Source: Cytophagia bacterium
GTDB lineage: Bacteria; Bacteroidota; Bacteroidia; Cytophagales; Cyclobacteriaceae
DNA length: 6,726 nucleotides
Direction: 5' to 3'
NCBI GenBank assembly: GCA_013373005.1
Contig: JABXIP010000359.1
Coordinates: 1-6,726, forward strand
Positions 5,334-6,726 of this stretch are shown here, piece after piece. Below the pieces are notes generated by a model, which made no database searches, was not told where the DNA came from, and saw only the letters and a list, made by a program, of their open reading frames with translations. The translations under genes and the position numbers were made by a program. The number at the start of each line of letters is the position of its first letter. Position 1 is the stretch's first letter.

Positions 5334-6605
5334 ATGATCAAAGCAAACGATCCGAAACTAAAATCATGGGTAGAAGTACCTACCAATTCAGACTTTTCAA
5401 TTCAAAATATACCATTCGGTATATTTAAAACAGATAGCCTTGGCCCAAGAGCAGCTACGGCTATTGGAGACAAGGTGCTCGATTTGGCTGTCTTGCAAAG
5501 AGAGGGCTATTTCGATGGACTGAATCTGCCTGAGGAGCTTTTCTCCAAACATGTATTGAATGACTTTATCGGTTTAGGGAAAGAGACCACTCGTGCCGTA
5601 AGGAACAGGATTTCTGATTTATTGGAAGAAGGCAATGAAGAGTTGAAATCTGATTCGAAGGTTTGTGAACAGGCCTTTTTCAGACAATCAGAAGTTGAAA
5701 TGTGCATGCCAGTACATGTGCCGAACTACACTGACTTCTATTCTTCCGAACAACATGCCTATAACGTGGGCTGCATGTTCAGAGATCCGGCCAATGCTTT
5801 ATTGCCTAATTGGAAACATTTGCCAGTGGGTTACCATGGTAGGGCTTCATCCATTGTAGTTTCTGAAACACCTTTCCACAGACCAAAAGGACAAACCAAA
5901 GCAGATGATGCCGAAATGCCTTCCTTCAACCCTTGCCGATTGCTAGATTTTGAGTTGGAAATGGCTTTTATCACTGGTAAGGAGAATGGGCTTGGAAACC
6001 CTATTTCAACTAATGAGGCTGAAGATTATATTTTTGGTTTTGTGATTTTCAATGATTGGTCTGCCAGAGATATGCAGAAATGGGAGTATGTTCCTCTGGG
6101 GCCATTTCTAGCTAAGAACTTTGCTTCACATATTTCACCATGGATTGTTACCATGGATGCCATGGAGCCATTCAAGGTAGAAGGTCCAGTTCAAGATCCC
6201 AAAGTACTTCCCTATTTGGAGTATGAAGGCAATTACCACTTCGACCTCAACCTACAGGTAGCCATTCAGCCTGAAAATCAGGAAGAGACAGTTGTGACTA
6301 ATTCTAATTTTAAATACATGTATTGGAATTGTGTACAGCAGTTGGCTCACCATACGGTCAATGGCTGTAATATGCAGTTGGGAGATATGTATGCTTCAGG
6401 AACCATTTCCGGTCCAACTCCAGCTGAATACGGCTCCATGCTTGAGCTTTCATGGAAAGGAACCAAGCCCGTGGCGATGAATGGTGGTGGAGAACGCAAA
6501 TTCATTCTCGACAATGATACCGTAATTATGCGAGGTCATGCTGAGCGAGATGGAGTGAGAATTGGTTTTGGTGAGGTTCGTGCTAAAGTGTTGCCTGCCA
6601 AATAA
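5334..6605 (+). CDS. fahA: Fumarylacetoacetase (fumarylacetoacetate hydrolase)
   Basis: This 423-residue hydrolase carries out the last step of tyrosine catabolism, cleaving 4-fumarylacetoacetate to fumarate and acetoacetate in the cytosol. An N-terminal SH3-like domain (about 1-125) precedes the FAH fold. Active-site residues can be placed by comparison with mouse FAH. The metal ligands are Asp134 (NYTDFYSS), Glu207 and Glu209 (LLDFELEMAF) and Asp241 (NDWSARD). The catalytic His is His141 (EQHAYNVG). Arg245, Gln248 and Lys261 occupy the substrate and Mg/Ca positions, and GTISGP (356-361) and Glu371 (MLELSWKG) complete the site. The frame is open back to a TTG at 5262, but those extra 24 codons lie mostly in the palindromic repeat and do not resemble the family. 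ATG 5334, giving MIKANDPKLKSW, is therefore chosen and yields the usual family length of about 420. It is probably co-transcribed with hppD. Confidence 0.97.
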   Translation: MIKANDPKLKSWVEVPTNSDFSIQNIPFGIFKTDSLGPRAATAIGDKVLDLAVLQREGYFDGLNLPEELFSKHVLNDFIGLGKETTRAVRNRISDLLEEGNEELKSDSKVCEQAFFRQSEVEMCMPVHVPNYTDFYSSEQHAYNVGCMFRDPANALLPNWKHLPVGYHGRASSIVVSETPFHRPKGQTKADDAEMPSFNPCRLLDFELEMAFITGKENGLGNPISTNEAEDYIFGFVIFNDWSARDMQKWEYVPLGPFLAKNFASHISPWIVTMDAMEPFKVEGPVQDPKVLPYLEYEGNYHFDLNLQVAIQPENQEETVVTNSNFKYMYWNCVQQLAHHTVNGCNMQLGDMYASGTISGPTPAEYGSMLELSWKGTKPVAMNGGGERKFILDNDTVIMRGHAERDGVRIGFGEVRAKVLPAK

Positions 6606-6704
6606 TTAGAGCTTTTGTTTATATCTTGTTTAAATGTCGGCTGGTTGAGCCTCTCTTTCGTATGAGAATGAGATACTGATTTTTTGCAATGAAAATCTAA
6701 TGAT

Positions 6705-6726
6705 ATGAGCAATTCCAAAACCAAAA
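6705..6726 (+). CDS. Possible start of a further gene, cut by window end
   Basis: An ATG at 6705 opens a frame encoding MSNSKTK before the window ends. The Ser/Lys-rich start is typical of real N-termini, and no stop follows. However, only seven codons are visible and no clear ribosome site precedes it. The gap after fahA (6606-6704) shows no terminator with a T-tract. If real, the gene is in the same direction as the cluster. No function can be assigned. Confidence 0.3.

Noticed and set aside
6613..6704. Promoter and terminator candidates in the gap after fahA (TTTTG with TATCTTG; GGCT-GGTTG-AGCC)
   Set aside because: The -7-like match is imperfect with no correctly spaced -33, and the stem is only 4 bp with no adjacent T-tract.

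Overview
The window reads as a stretch of a Bacteroidota chromosome, probably a marine or environmental member of the Cytophagales. The lineage call is inference. It rests on the protein style, weak or absent Shine-Dalgarno sites, AT-rich leaders with TAnnTTTG-type -7 boxes, and intergenic palindromic repeats of the GTCATT...AATGAC and CTCCCCC-AAA-GGGGGAG kinds that I recall from such genomes. No phage, transposase, CRISPR or RNA gene is visible.

The left part (1-1141) is on the minus strand. It holds an Lrp/AsnC-family regulator whose stop codon overlaps by one base (TAATG) the start of a NOL1/NOP2/Sun-type rRNA cytosine-C5 methyltransferase. The methyltransferase runs off the left edge of the window.

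The divergent spacer (1142-1436) carries two perfect-arm 15-bp palindromes, TAGAAT-N3-ATTCTA, that closely match the E. coli Lrp consensus. Their centres are 72 bp apart, and one touches the regulator's own start codon. The spacer also holds candidate -7 boxes for both directions and a 112-bp palindromic repeat.

The right part (1437-6605) is on the plus strand and is a tyrosine/phenylalanine (homogentisate) degradation cluster. In order it encodes a Glu/Leu/Phe/Val-type amino acid dehydrogenase, homogentisate 1,2-dioxygenase (hmgA), 4-hydroxyphenylpyruvate dioxygenase (hppD) and fumarylacetoacetase (fahA). HppD turns 4-hydroxyphenylpyruvate into homogentisate, HmgA opens the ring to maleylacetoacetate, and FahA cleaves fumarylacetoacetate to fumarate and acetoacetate. 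The dehydrogenase may supply the 2-oxo acid by oxidative deamination. Maleylacetoacetate isomerase is not in the window. Every junction in the cluster carries an inverted repeat, including a second 112-bp element just before fahA. That element creates a false N-terminal extension, and the true fahA start is most likely 5334. A new reading frame may begin at 6705.

The enzymes are well-known families. The most informative parts are the divergent Lrp-type control region and the repeat architecture. I see no evidence of a wholly new system.
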